From Marinomonas rhizomae (GTDB lineage: Bacteria > Pseudomonadota > Gammaproteobacteria > Pseudomonadales > Marinomonadaceae), in assembly GCF_024397855.1 (NCBI RefSeq), contig NZ_CP073343.1:124001-188000 (forward strand): DNA of 64,000 nucleotides. The letters run 5' to 3'. Numbering within the stretch: position 1 is the stretch's first letter; each line of letters opens with the position of its first letter. The notes beneath the pieces were generated by a model. That model ran no database searches. It was not told where the DNA came from and was given only the letters and a program-made list of their open reading frames with translations. Shown here one piece after another: positions 29,180 to 38,052 of the stretch. The position numbers and the translations under genes were made by a program.

Positions 29180-30142
29180 TTATCCTTTAACACCGCCGTC
29201 TGTGAGGCCACCTGACAAATGCTTATTCGCCAACATGAAACAAATCACCACAGGTAATAGCGTCAACATGGACGCGGCCATGATGCGATCCCAAATAGCG
29301 TTTTTCGAAGTAAACAAAGTTTGTAATGCCAAGGGCAAGGTTTGGAAATCTTGGTATTGTTTGAGGAACACAGACGCAAACAAGTACTCATTCCAAGCGA
29401 TGACAAAACAATAGATAAACACGGTAAACAGCATAGGTTTCGACAAGGGCATGATGATGCGCCAGAAGGCTTCTACCCTTGAGCAACCGTCCATCATTGC
29501 CGCTTCTTCTAAGGAGAAGGGAATGGTACGAAAGTAATTTCCCAACATGTACATGGCGACTGGCAAGGTCTGAATCAGATAAATCAAAAACAGACTGAAA
29601 ATTGTCCCTGCGGCGCTGGATGCCAAGCCAACGTTGACGCTCATTTGATAGAGCGGAACCATCAGCAAAACACCGCCAACCATGTAGACAAACAAAACAC
29701 CGTTTGCCATCAAGGATTGCGCAGGGAAGCGTAAGCGTGCAATAGCATAGGCAGCAAGAGACGCCAAGAAAGTCGAGCAAATCCCTGTCACGAAGGAAAT
29801 CACAAAGGTATTGAGCATGTAGCGCCCGAACGGAAATACATCGCCGCCGGCGCTAAATTTATCCAGCAGCATCTGCTTTTTCTCGGCTGACAACGCGGGG
29901 TTGTCCAGTAGACGTTGCACACTAGCAGGCACATCCACTTCTTTTGCTGGCATCAAGCCAAGTAGCTCTTTGTAAGCATCCAAGTGTAAAACACGAGGAA
30001 TGAGTGATGGATTACCCCAATCTATCGGATGTTTTAACGAGGTCGAAAGAATCTGTAAAAAGGGAAACACGCAGAAAATCACTAAAGCAAGCACCAAGGT
30101 ATACAAGATCACAGATTGGGTGGTTGAGCGTTTATTCATCAT
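29180..30142 (-). CDS. Sugar ABC importer permease, MalG type
   Basis: Inner-membrane CUT1 permease of 320 aa with six core helices and the EAA loop [22 protein letters not shown]. It is longer than usual (about 280) because of a hydrophilic insertion of roughly 40 residues after the first helix (about 62-100: [17 protein letters not shown] through [11 protein letters not shown]), which would lie in the periplasm before the ALNTF-type NTFVIS segment. It pairs with the MalF-like permease encoded 9 bp upstream. The insertion may touch the binding protein; that is inference. Confidence 0.88.
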   Translation of the reverse strand: MMNKRSTTQSVILYTLVLALVIFCVFPFLQILSTSLKHPIDWGNPSLIPRVLHLDAYKELLGLMPAKEVDVPASVQRLLDNPALSAEKKQMLLDKFSAGGDVFPFGRYMLNTFVISFVTGICSTFLASLAAYAIARLRFPAQSLMANGVLFVYMVGGVLLMVPLYQMSVNVGLASSAAGTIFSLFLIYLIQTLPVAMYMLGNYFRTIPFSLEEAAMMDGCSRVEAFWRIIMPLSKPMLFTVFIYCFVIAWNEYLFASVFLKQYQDFQTLPLALQTLFTSKNAIWDRIMAASMLTLLPVVICFMLANKHLSGGLTDGGVKG

Positions 30143-30151
30143 ATTCTTCCC

Positions 30152-31018
30152 CTACCACTTAAGGACTTTACGAACGTACAGCCAGATCAAGCCGACCAGC
30201 ACGAGTAATTGAATCACCGAAATCGCAGCCGCTACGCCTTGATCGACGATGCCAGCAAACGCTTGGTAATAGGTGAAAATCGGCAAGGTCTCCACATTGG
30301 GTGCAAGCAAGTAAACATCTTCAAAGCGGTTTAAATTCCAAATCACCCGTAATAGCACCACGGTGGCAATGACGAATCTCAGCTCTGGTAAGGTCACGTG
30401 CCAAAACCGTCCCCACGCATTTTGTCCATCTATCGCGGCGGCTTCGTACAAGTCTTTCGGTACGCTTTGTAATTTGGCGAGAAACAGCAAATAGGCGATC
30501 GGGAAATGCTTCCAAATATCGAAAACAATCACGACAAATAGAGCCGAGTCTGGGTTGCCGATGAGGTTTTCCCGTGTGTCCGTCAGATGTAAAACATCGA
30601 CCACCACGTGGTTATAAATGCCGTTCACTGGATCGAAAATAAACTGCCAGCCAAATACCACACTGATGACGGGGGCAAAGTAAGGTAGGAGAATCAAACC
30701 GCGAGCCAGGTTGCGAAAGCGAAACTCTTGATTCATCAAAATGGCGGCCGCCAAGCCCAATACCGTTGTCCCGATTACAGTGCCAATTAGATAAATAACC
30801 GACACGCCGATGGAATGGTAATAACGAGGATTGCCGAGCAAATCCGTGTAGTTTTCCATGCCGACGAACGTCTTGGTGCCATTGAGTTGAACGTCAAAAA
30901 AGCTCAGATAGATGTTGAATAGAATTGGGTAAATCACCAGCAAGCCAATGATGCCGACCGCGGGAGCGACCAGTTTTAGACCCAAGCGAGATTCGTTTTT
31001 TATGAGTACAGAAGACAT
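30152..31018 (-). CDS. Sugar ABC importer permease, MalF type
   Basis: Inner-membrane permease of 288 aa with six helices and the EAA loop YEAAAIDGQNAWGRFWHVTLPEL. Start at 31018 is chosen over 31039 because it has GGGAAGAA upstream at good spacing. The first helix (LKLVAPAVGIIGLLVIYPIL) is preceded by only about a dozen residues, so it lacks the extra N-terminal helices of E. coli MalF and resembles the UgpA/LacF type. It lies after the binding protein gene, separated by a 95-bp gap that contains a REPIN-like double palindrome. Confidence 0.88.
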   Translation of the reverse strand: MSSVLIKNESRLGLKLVAPAVGIIGLLVIYPILFNIYLSFFDVQLNGTKTFVGMENYTDLLGNPRYYHSIGVSVIYLIGTVIGTTVLGLAAAILMNQEFRFRNLARGLILLPYFAPVISVVFGWQFIFDPVNGIYNHVVVDVLHLTDTRENLIGNPDSALFVVIVFDIWKHFPIAYLLFLAKLQSVPKDLYEAAAIDGQNAWGRFWHVTLPELRFVIATVVLLRVIWNLNRFEDVYLLAPNVETLPIFTYYQAFAGIVDQGVAAAISVIQLLVLVGLIWLYVRKVLKW

Positions 31019-31041
31019 ATGTTCTTCCCTTTTTTGCATTT

Positions 31042-31127
31042 GACCCGACCCTAGCTCTCCTCTTAATAAGGGGAGGGAACTGATTACTGCTCCTCCCCCT
31101 TTACAAGGGGGAGGTTGGGAGGGGGTC
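31042..31127. repeat. REPIN-like pair of inverted palindromes
   Basis: Two GC-rich hairpins in opposite orientation: CCTCCCCCTT-TAC-AAGGGGGAGG (31092-31114, perfect 10-bp arms) and CTCTCCTCTTAATAAGGGGAGG (31056-31077, imperfect). Each is preceded on its outer side by a similar 13-base block: GACCCGACCCTAG at 31042 on the + strand and GACCCCCTCCCAA on the - strand ending at 31127. Two REP units facing each other is the layout of a REPIN. It sits inside an operon, between SBP and permease genes. No RAYT transposase is in the window. Confidence 0.7.
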
Positions 31128-31133
31128 TATTGT

Positions 31134-32489
31134 CTATTCGCCCATGATGGCTTTCATTTCCGCTTCGGCATCGTCCAGCGCCGCTTGCGGATCTTTTCCT
31201 TCAATGGTGACGCTGTAGATCATTCGTGGAATAACCGATTTAGCGAAGATGGCGCCGGAGGCTGGGAAGGTTTTACCTTCTACCACAGAGAAAGAGCGAA
31301 TATCGTCAAAACCCGATACGATCTGCTTCATCTTGTCTGCACCATAAAGCTTAAATACACCATTTGGGTCTTCCAAATAGGCTGGATCTTCAGCGATGCC
31401 TTTCAACATAGGATTCATACCGCCTGGAGCCATGTGTAGGAAGGTGATGTAACTGGCTGGATCGTACATAAACTCGATGAAGTCTTTGGTAGCTTTAGTG
31501 TTTTCAGCACTTTTCGTTTTCAGTGCGACAAGACCAGACAAGGTGCCGTAAGATGCGGCGCTTTTGTGGGTGATAATTGGCGCGAACGCGGTATTTTTCA
31601 CCAATTCAGGGTCGAAGGTGCCACCGCTGAGTTCTTTGAAGTTTGCTGAAGACAAAGAGCCTTTTGCCACTTCTGCGAGAGCAAGGTCATCCATTATGTA
31701 AGTGGAATAGAAGAACATGCCCATCTTGCCTTGTAAGTAATAATCCCGAGCGCGCCAGTTCTGTGGCCCTGGTGGATTGTATTTAGATAACTCTTTGTAA
31801 TACTTAATGGTTTCGAGAGTCGCCGGGCTGTTGAAGACCAAATTGCCTTTGGCATCAAACTCACTGGCATTATTGGATAGTGCCAGTTGGGTGAATACTT
31901 GTTCTGTGTAGCTGTCTTGTTTAGTGCCGATCAAAATGCCGTATTGATTATTGGCTTTGTCAGTCAGTTCCTTGGCGGCTGTTTCTATATTTTCCCAAGT
32001 GTTAGGTGCCGCTAGGCCTTTTTCATCGAACCAGTCTTTGCGATACCAAATGCCCTGAATGAAACCATGATAAGGCAAACCATAGTACTCACCAGAAGGT
32101 GAGGCCAGCGTGGTCAGCGCGCCTTTGTGGAAACGGCTTTTGCCGATGTCTTTGATGACGCCTTGGTGAGTTTTAGTATCGACAATGCCTTCTTCGCCCA
32201 ACGCCATGATGATTTCGGAGTTCACTTCAATCAGTTGCGGTGTGGTACCAGCGGCGACGGCGGCTGCCATTTGTGTTGCCATTTCATTTTCATCAACGGC
32301 GACGACTTTGACCGTTACGCCATCGTTTAACGCTTCAAAGGTACTCGCCAGTAATTCTATATTTTGTAAGCGGTCAGTTTGGGTTTGTGCGGTCCAAAAT
32401 TCTACCTTGGCGGCGTGAGTGAGCTGGCTTATCAGGAGTCCGTTTACCAGCATTGTGCCGGCGACGAATAGTGAAGTTTTACTTTTCAT
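31134..32489 (-). CDS. Sugar ABC importer substrate-binding protein (CUT1)
   Basis: Periplasmic binding protein of 451 aa with a signal peptide (MKSKTSLFVAGTMLVNGLLI, cleavage likely after THA). The mature protein has the family-1 sugar-binding fold: KVEFWTAQTQ at the start, the IEVNSEIIMALGEEGIV segment near 80, YGLPYHGFIQGIWYRKDWF near 135 and TSGLVALK-like sequence in the C-lobe. Length fits oligosaccharide or glycoside binders. No catabolic enzyme is nearby, so the sugar cannot be guessed. It lies 57 bp after the LacI gene, on the same strand. Confidence 0.88.
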   Translation of the reverse strand: MKSKTSLFVAGTMLVNGLLISQLTHAAKVEFWTAQTQTDRLQNIELLASTFEALNDGVTVKVVAVDENEMATQMAAAVAAGTTPQLIEVNSEIIMALGEEGIVDTKTHQGVIKDIGKSRFHKGALTTLASPSGEYYGLPYHGFIQGIWYRKDWFDEKGLAAPNTWENIETAAKELTDKANNQYGILIGTKQDSYTEQVFTQLALSNNASEFDAKGNLVFNSPATLETIKYYKELSKYNPPGPQNWRARDYYLQGKMGMFFYSTYIMDDLALAEVAKGSLSSANFKELSGGTFDPELVKNTAFAPIITHKSAASYGTLSGLVALKTKSAENTKATKDFIEFMYDPASYITFLHMAPGGMNPMLKGIAEDPAYLEDPNGVFKLYGADKMKQIVSGFDDIRSFSVVEGKTFPASGAIFAKSVIPRMIYSVTIEGKDPQAALDDAEAEMKAIMGE

Positions 32490-32546
32490 TATGGCTTCCT
32501 CTTGTTTTTATTTGTCTGCTTCTTAGGACTTTAAGAACACTTGTTA

Positions 32547-33602
32547 TTAAAGTCCTATCGTCACAACCCCCGGAACTAAAACGACTTGTAGGTCCTTCAC
32601 CGGAGTCCCTTTGATGCGCGCTACCATCATCTGGGCAAGCTGTTCACCGATTTGCGTTGGCGGCGCTTGCTGAATGCTGGTAATCCCCATACTGGCGGTC
32701 AGCTCATCTGCGGGTGTATCACAACCAATTACACACACAGGATTTTCTCTTTCATTTAGCTGTGTGTTGTGCAATCGCATGGCCGCCAATGCGGCGGCAC
32801 GCGCGCTGGTGCTGGTTAGGCAAATCAACGCGGTGATATCTGGGTGCTGGAGCAGAAATTCGGCACAAGCGAGGTAACTTTCTTCCTCGTCATAGCCCAC
32901 TTCTAACCATTGTTCAGACGCAAGAGAAAGCCCAATTTGCTCGGCGGCATTTTGAATCCCGCGTCGCCTTTCTTGGGCGAAGAAATATCGCTCGCTTACC
33001 GATACCACGCCAATCTTGCTGTGGCCTTGTTCGTGCAGACGACTCAGGCTTAAATGACCAACTTGGTAATTATCCAAATCGAGCCAAGCAAATTGCGCCG
33101 CGCGCTCGGTGCGTCCGTAACACACAAAAGGTACGTTAAGTTTCAGTAAACGATGGACTTTCGGGTCGTTAACCCGAGTGCGAAGGAGCAGAAAACCGTC
33201 TTGATCGCCTGCTTTTACTAGGCGTTCAAACTCGCTTAACTCCTGTTTGCCAGTATCGATTGCCACCACTTGCAGCAAATAGCCTGCTGCTTGCAGCGCT
33301 TGTCGAGTTCCAGCTAACACCTTCGAAAGAATGGGGTCGAGATATTGTGTGTCTTGGCAAGGAATGATTGCCGTAATCACACGTTTTGCTTGCACCCAAT
33401 GAGCCATTTCTGGCCCTTTCAATTGGTAGCCCTGTCGCGCTGCTTCTTTTAGCACTCGCTTCTTTGTACTCGGGCTAATGTCTGGGTAATCGTTCAGCGC
33501 TCGTGACACCGTGGATACCGACAGATCCAACTGGGTTGCTATCTCTTTAATTGACATAAATTCATTCACTGCACCATTCTTATTGTTACCACTGTCCATC
33601 AT
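32547..33602 (-). CDS. LacI-family transcriptional regulator
   Basis: A 351-aa repressor-type protein with the LacI helix-turn-helix and hinge at about 16-70 (IKEIATQLDLSVSTVSRALN) and a periplasmic-binding-protein-like effector domain to the C-terminus. Two adjacent Met codons occur at the start; an alternative start is the Met at residue 16. It precedes the sugar importer genes on the same strand and probably controls them and itself. A short palindrome at 33665-33677 upstream is a possible operator. Confidence 0.87.
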   Translation of the reverse strand: MMDSGNNKNGAVNEFMSIKEIATQLDLSVSTVSRALNDYPDISPSTKKRVLKEAARQGYQLKGPEMAHWVQAKRVITAIIPCQDTQYLDPILSKVLAGTRQALQAAGYLLQVVAIDTGKQELSEFERLVKAGDQDGFLLLRTRVNDPKVHRLLKLNVPFVCYGRTERAAQFAWLDLDNYQVGHLSLSRLHEQGHSKIGVVSVSERYFFAQERRRGIQNAAEQIGLSLASEQWLEVGYDEEESYLACAEFLLQHPDITALICLTSTSARAAALAAMRLHNTQLNERENPVCVIGCDTPADELTASMGITSIQQAPPTQIGEQLAQMMVARIKGTPVKDLQVVLVPGVVTIGL

Positions 33603-33664
33603 TCAAGTCTGATTGAAAAGACTTAATCGTGCATTTTGTGACCAGCAACAATTGACGTTAAGAC

Positions 33665-33677
33665 CGAAAATGTTTCG
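33665..33677. promoter_or_regulatory. Possible LacI operator
   Basis: CGAAA-ATG-TTTCG is a perfect 5-bp-arm palindrome about 65 bp upstream of the lacI-type gene. It lacks the central CG pair usual for LacI-family sites, so the call is weak. Confidence 0.3.
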
Positions 33678-33840
33678 ATGCAATACTTTATTTTTGCACA
33701 ATTAAAGTGCGTTTAATGGCAGAGAGTTAGTGGAAAAGGACAGTTTATTATTAACAGCCACCTCTTTCTTGCGTTGAAAGTGCAGGTAGTACCACCTACT
33801 ATCAAGGTATGATTGTTTTTAAGTGAATTTTCCAATCTGG

Positions 33841-34788
33841 ATGAAAAAGATGACAGAATCGGCAACCAATGTAAGAAAGCAAAAGCTGCTTGATGTGCTT
33901 TTTGACGATCCAGTGATTTCTCAGGCTCTTACTCAAATCAATGTTTTTGTTATTGATCATTACCCTGATGGTTTACGCATTACCAATAGTCTTGAGGGGC
34001 TGGCAAGAGAGTCCTCTAATGATGCCTTTACTTGGATAGAATCGATTCACCCTGAAGACAGAGAGCGCGTTCGGTCAGAGTGGTCAAAGGTTGTCTTTGG
34101 CCATGAGGATTTTTTTGAAAGTGAATATCGCTTCATGATCCAAGGAGAATATCGTTGGATTTCTTTGAAAGGCAGTATGATTTCTCGCTCCTCTGATGGA
34201 GAGCCTGAGCTCTATATTGCCGCGGATAGGGATATCACGGAAGAGCGACGATTACGTCAGCTATTAGAAGAAGAAAGAGCACTTCTGGCGCAGTTAGTGA
34301 TTAGAGACGAGTTTCTTAACATACTTAATCGGCGTTATCTTGAAACAAAGCAATCGCACTTTTTCCGCAACGATGGGCAAACACCCGTTGCTGTGTTGGT
34401 GTTGGATATCGATAATTTTAAGCAATTAAATACTCGCTTAACACATCACGGTGGCGATATGGTGTTGCAAGCCGTGGTTTGTGCCATTCAAACCTGTTTA
34501 GGCCGCTTAGACATTCTGGCTCGCTATGGCGGTGATGAATTTGCTTTGGTCTTTCCCCAGTCTTCGTTTGAATACGCTCATGATATGGCTGAACAAATCT
34601 TAGGCGCTGTCTCCAAGGTCGAGATTCCGAAGATAAGTGACATGACAATATCCGCTAGTATCGGCCTAGTTCACGGTAATCCAGTCGAAGGGCAGGGTTT
34701 CTGGAGCTATTTTGAAGAGGCGGACGCACTATTGTTGTTAGCTAAAAAGCTTGGTAAAGCACAAATACAAAGCAAATTACTGCCTTAG
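33841..34788 (+). CDS. PAS-GGDEF protein (diguanylate cyclase)
   Basis: Cytoplasmic 315-aa protein with a PAS fold at about 25-130 (RFMIQGEYRWISLKGSMI and YIAADRDITEERR are PAS_3-like) and a GGDEF domain at about 150-310 with the intact active site ARYGGDEFALVFP. It should synthesise c-di-GMP. The inhibitory I-site position reads GRLD rather than RxxD. A GTG at 33823 and the ATG at 33850 are alternative starts; none has a strong ribosome site. It stands alone, convergent with the PAS-PAS chemoreceptor. The ligand or cofactor of the PAS domain is unknown. Confidence 0.88.
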   Translation: MKKMTESATNVRKQKLLDVLFDDPVISQALTQINVFVIDHYPDGLRITNSLEGLARESSNDAFTWIESIHPEDRERVRSEWSKVVFGHEDFFESEYRFMIQGEYRWISLKGSMISRSSDGEPELYIAADRDITEERRLRQLLEEERALLAQLVIRDEFLNILNRRYLETKQSHFFRNDGQTPVAVLVLDIDNFKQLNTRLTHHGGDMVLQAVVCAIQTCLGRLDILARYGGDEFALVFPQSSFEYAHDMAEQILGAVSKVEIPKISDMTISASIGLVHGNPVEGQGFWSYFEEADALLLLAKKLGKAQIQSKLLP

Positions 34789-34884
34789 TAAAGATAGGTC
34801 GAGATACGCAAAATATAAAAAAATCGGTGAGGAGCACCTGTGAATCATCTATATTTTTGCTTTCCTCGACCATATCAAGCGGCC

Positions 34885-36183
34885 TTAATCCTTCATTTTG
34901 TCGACCATTTCGACAAATCTTGCTACGCCAGATGTAATCTCAGTGAGGCCGTGTGACACTTCATTAATACTTTCTTGTCCATGAAGGGCAATACCCGAAA
35001 CCGAGCTAAGCATCTCATCCATATCATTGATTAAATTGTGATTTTTTTGTACGACTTCACTAATTTCCGATGTCGCTGTAGCCGTATTACTGGCCAGTTT
35101 TCGAACTTCATCTGCAACAACGGAGAAGCCGCGTCCGGCTTCGCCAGCACGTGCCGCTTCTATCGCCGCGTTAAGGGCGAGTAAGTTGGTTTGATCGGCA
35201 ATAGAACGAATGGTGACGACTATATCGGAGATGCTCTTAGATTGAGTTTTCAGTAAATCTCCTAAATCTGCGGCCTGTTTTACTTTTTCGGCAATATCGT
35301 TCGAGGTTTGCACTGACGCATTAAGAATCTCTACGGCGTTGGACGACACTTGACTGGTTTGTTCCGAGGTGGCTGCAGCCAGTTCAATCGCGTTCATCGC
35401 ATTATTAACGCGTTCTGAAATGTCTGAAGCGAACTTAATGACTTTGTAGACGCGACCTTTTTCATCAAAAATTGGGTTGTATGTCGCTTCTAACCATATA
35501 ATTTTTCCTTCGCCATCAAAACGTTGGAAGCGCCCAGATGAATGCTGTCCATGTGCTAATTCGGACCAAAAATTAGGACGTTCTCTGTAGAATTTATCAT
35601 CACAGAACATTTTATGATGTTTGCCAACAATGTCTTTTAGGTCACATTTCATGGTCCTTAAAAAATTACTGTTGGCGTGAAGTATGTTGCCTTCAGGGTC
35701 AAACTCTATGACCGCAAGGGAGCGGTCTAATGCTGTCAACACCGCATTCTTATTTGCCAAGGATTCTTGCATTTCTGTGATGTCGTTCGCTATTTTGAGA
35801 ATCTTCGTCACCTTGCCGGTATCATCGGAGACGGGAAAGTAGCTGGCTTCTAAATGAATGGGTTGCTTGTTTTGTTTAAAGCGTAGAAAGGTACCATTGA
35901 AGGATTTTCCTGCCTTAAGGTCATCCCAAAATGCTTTGTATTCAGTGGATTTTATGTATTCGTTGTCACAAAAAATACGATGATGTTTGCCAATAATTTG
36001 ATCTAGTGAGTAGCCCACCGCTTCTAAAAAAATCGGATTGGCATCCAATATAATGCCATTCACATCAAAGCTAATACAGGCAGTATTTTGTTTGATGGCG
36101 TTTAATTCATCTTGGAACTGGCTTGAAGGCTGAACTTGTTCTTTCTTAGGCGACGACTTATCTTCTTTTTTACTGAAAAACAT
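34885..36183 (-). CDS. Cytoplasmic PAS-PAS methyl-accepting chemotaxis protein
   Basis: A 432-aa chemoreceptor without membrane segments. Two PAS domains lie at about 25-140 and 145-260; they share [12 protein letters not shown] and [12 protein letters not shown] and so are internal duplicates, each ending in an ISE/ITE-type DIT motif (IANDITE, FASDISE). The rest is a short signalling domain with the tip [20 protein letters not shown]. It resembles Aer-like and redox or energy-taxis receptors in which PAS binds FAD or heme, but I see no diagnostic cofactor residue. The C-terminus is shorter than usual, with no CheR/CheB tether. Confidence 0.88.
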   Translation of the reverse strand: MFFSKKEDKSSPKKEQVQPSSQFQDELNAIKQNTACISFDVNGIILDANPIFLEAVGYSLDQIIGKHHRIFCDNEYIKSTEYKAFWDDLKAGKSFNGTFLRFKQNKQPIHLEASYFPVSDDTGKVTKILKIANDITEMQESLANKNAVLTALDRSLAVIEFDPEGNILHANSNFLRTMKCDLKDIVGKHHKMFCDDKFYRERPNFWSELAHGQHSSGRFQRFDGEGKIIWLEATYNPIFDEKGRVYKVIKFASDISERVNNAMNAIELAAATSEQTSQVSSNAVEILNASVQTSNDIAEKVKQAADLGDLLKTQSKSISDIVVTIRSIADQTNLLALNAAIEAARAGEAGRGFSVVADEVRKLASNTATATSEISEVVQKNHNLINDMDEMLSSVSGIALHGQESINEVSHGLTEITSGVARFVEMVDKMKD

Positions 36184-36345
36184 CTAGGCTATCCTTAATT
36201 AACGGCTTTTAACCTTCTGAGCAAAGTGGAACTTCATCTTTGGCTGATGAGGAAAAAGATGCTTTCCATATGTATCTTTCGATTATGGTTGAAGATAATG
36301 ATATTTGCATAATCAAAAACACTATCTTCGAGTGATTTTTTTACT

Positions 36346-36936
36346 TTACGGCCTAACAAATCCCTTCCTTGCCCGATCAATTTCTTCTCGCATAAAGCAG
36401 TCTTCCGCATGGTCGTTGATGAGTCCCATGGATTGCATGAAGGCGTACATTGTTGTTGGTCCGACGAATTGCCAGCCGCGTTTTTTGAGCTCTTTAGAAA
36501 GGGCGATGGATTCAGCGCAGGTGGTTTGGGTTTCGGGCTGTGGAAGGATGTTTTCGTCAGGCTCGTAACGCCAGATAAAGGCTGCGAGGGAGCCTTCTTG
36601 TTCGATCATTTCAATAGCGCGTTGGGCGTTGTTAATCACCGCAAGAATTTTGCGTTTGTTACGCACTATGCCTTGGTTGTTAAGTAATTTTGCTATTTCT
36701 TTCTCACCAAATAATGCCACTTTATGAAAGTCGAAACTCTCGAAGGCGAGACGAAAATTGTCACGCTTGCTCAAGATCGTGCGCCAGCTCAAGCCTGACT
36801 GAAAAGTTTCTAAGCAGAGTTTTTCAAATAAACGCTGGTCGTCATCGACAGGAAAACCCCATTCTGTGTCGTGATAATGAGGAAAGTCTGGCGCGGTGTT
36901 GGCCCACGCGCAGCGGGGTTTATTGTGCTTAGACAT
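36346..36936 (-). CDS. tag: DNA-3-methyladenine glycosylase I
   Basis: A 196-aa DNA repair glycosylase that removes 3-methyladenine. The Tag signature is clear: RCAWANTAPDFPHYHDTEWG at the N-terminus and GLSWRTILSKR near 49. The zinc ligands are Cys and His in the N-terminal block and His and Cys near the C-terminus (NDHAEDCFMRE). It overlaps the LysR gene by 8 bp, which lies upstream on the same strand, so the two may share a transcript. With ada at 14.6 kb it gives the organism both branches of alkylation repair. Confidence 0.94.
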   Translation of the reverse strand: MSKHNKPRCAWANTAPDFPHYHDTEWGFPVDDDQRLFEKLCLETFQSGLSWRTILSKRDNFRLAFESFDFHKVALFGEKEIAKLLNNQGIVRNKRKILAVINNAQRAIEMIEQEGSLAAFIWRYEPDENILPQPETQTTCAESIALSKELKKRGWQFVGPTTMYAFMQSMGLINDHAEDCFMREEIDRARKGFVRP

Positions 36937-37858
36937 TGCTCGCGTCCTGTGGGAGTCGAGTCTGTATTTCCAGCTTGTGGATTAACTCGTCGTAAAAGTC
37001 TTTGGCGAGGCCAGACAATGGGCTTAAGTTAGAGGTTAGAACTTCGAGCGGCTCCACAATGTTGGGAGCGAAGGGTTTTAACACGACATTGGGCAATTGA
37101 AAGACTTTGTCAAAGTAGCGGAAGTTCAAAATATCGACGAGGGTAGCGCCCATTCCTAGGTTCACGAAGGATAAACCGTGAATGGTCGTATGGACTTCTA
37201 GGATGCGATTTAATGGCAATCCGGTTTCCGCATAAATGCGTTTGAGCGCTTTGGTGGTGGCGTTCTCGGAATCCAGGGTGATCCAGCTAAGATCCAATAA
37301 ATCTTTAGGATGAATAACGTCTAATAGCGCGGCTGGATGATCTTTCGGCACCGCGCAATAACAAGGTAAGTCGAAGGCGACCGCATCGTGTTTCGAAGAA
37401 CTTTGGGCTTTATCCACTAAGCCGATTTGATATTGCCCAGAGGCGATACCTTGGCGAATGGCAGAGCAACCTGAAAGATGCAGGCTCACGTAAACGCCCG
37501 GATTCGTCTTCATATAGTCAGCAATGAGCTCGGGTAAAAACTGGTAAGATGGGCCAAAAATAGTGGCGATTCGCAAACGACCAGTCTTGCTGTTTTTCGC
37601 TCTTTTAATGCTGTCTTCTAAGTGGTTCACGCCTTGTAATATGCCATAGACTTCTTCGTGCAAGTAGAGTGCTTCGTCGGTCGGAATAAGCTTGCCGTTG
37701 TTACGCACAAAGAGTTTATAGCCAATTTCTTCTTCAAAATTGGCGAGCATTTTACTGGCGGCAGGTTGGCTAACATAGCTTCGCTCCGCGGCTCTGGTGA
37801 TACTGCCAGTAACAAAGACCTCGTGAAATATACGCAATTTATTGATGTTCATAGGCAT
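36929..37858 (-). CDS. LysR-family transcriptional regulator, divergent from aap operon
   Basis: A 309-aa regulator. Helix-turn-helix at about 5-65 (LRIFHEVFVTGSITRAAERS, then YVSQPAASKMLANFEEEIGY) and LysR effector domain with RLRIATIFGPSYQF near 95. A second Met at residue 3 is an equally good start. The gene is divergent from aapJ with a 194-bp gap containing an FNR/Anr-type box, so it is the likely regulator of the amino-acid importer and oxidase. A perfect -10 hexamer TATAAT occurs on this strand at 37902-37897 with a weak -35, as expected for an activated promoter. Confidence 0.88.
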   Translation of the reverse strand: MPMNINKLRIFHEVFVTGSITRAAERSYVSQPAASKMLANFEEEIGYKLFVRNNGKLIPTDEALYLHEEVYGILQGVNHLEDSIKRAKNSKTGRLRIATIFGPSYQFLPELIADYMKTNPGVYVSLHLSGCSAIRQGIASGQYQIGLVDKAQSSSKHDAVAFDLPCYCAVPKDHPAALLDVIHPKDLLDLSWITLDSENATTKALKRIYAETGLPLNRILEVHTTIHGLSFVNLGMGATLVDILNFRYFDKVFQLPNVVLKPFAPNIVEPLEVLTSNLSPLSGLAKDFYDELIHKLEIQTRLPQDASNV

Positions 37859-37937
37859 AACCTAAAGTTATCAGACTATTAAAAATATTCAGTGTGATTA
37901 TAGAAAATCTTCACATAAGATCCTAACTGTTAGTTGT

Positions 37938-37951
37938 TTGATCTGCATCAA
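37938..37951. promoter_or_regulatory. FNR/Anr-type binding site
   Basis: TTGAT-CTGC-ATCAA is a perfect match to the consensus TTGAT-N4-ATCAA, extended to TTTGAT/ATCAAA. It lies between the divergent LysR and aapJ genes, centred 87 bp from one start codon and 108 bp from the other. A CRP-like reading is possible (TTTGA-N6-TCAAA) but has two mismatches. Confidence 0.6.
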
Positions 37952-38052
37952 AAGATTTAATAAAGCGGTGTGATCACGGACTCGACTCATAATAAAAATG
38001 GGTCCGAATAAAAAGAAATTAAAAATTCAACAGCATATAAAAGGAACGAACA

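Noticed and set aside
36320..36345. Terminator after tag
   Set aside because: CACT and AGTG form only a 4-bp stem beside A/T runs; too weak to call.
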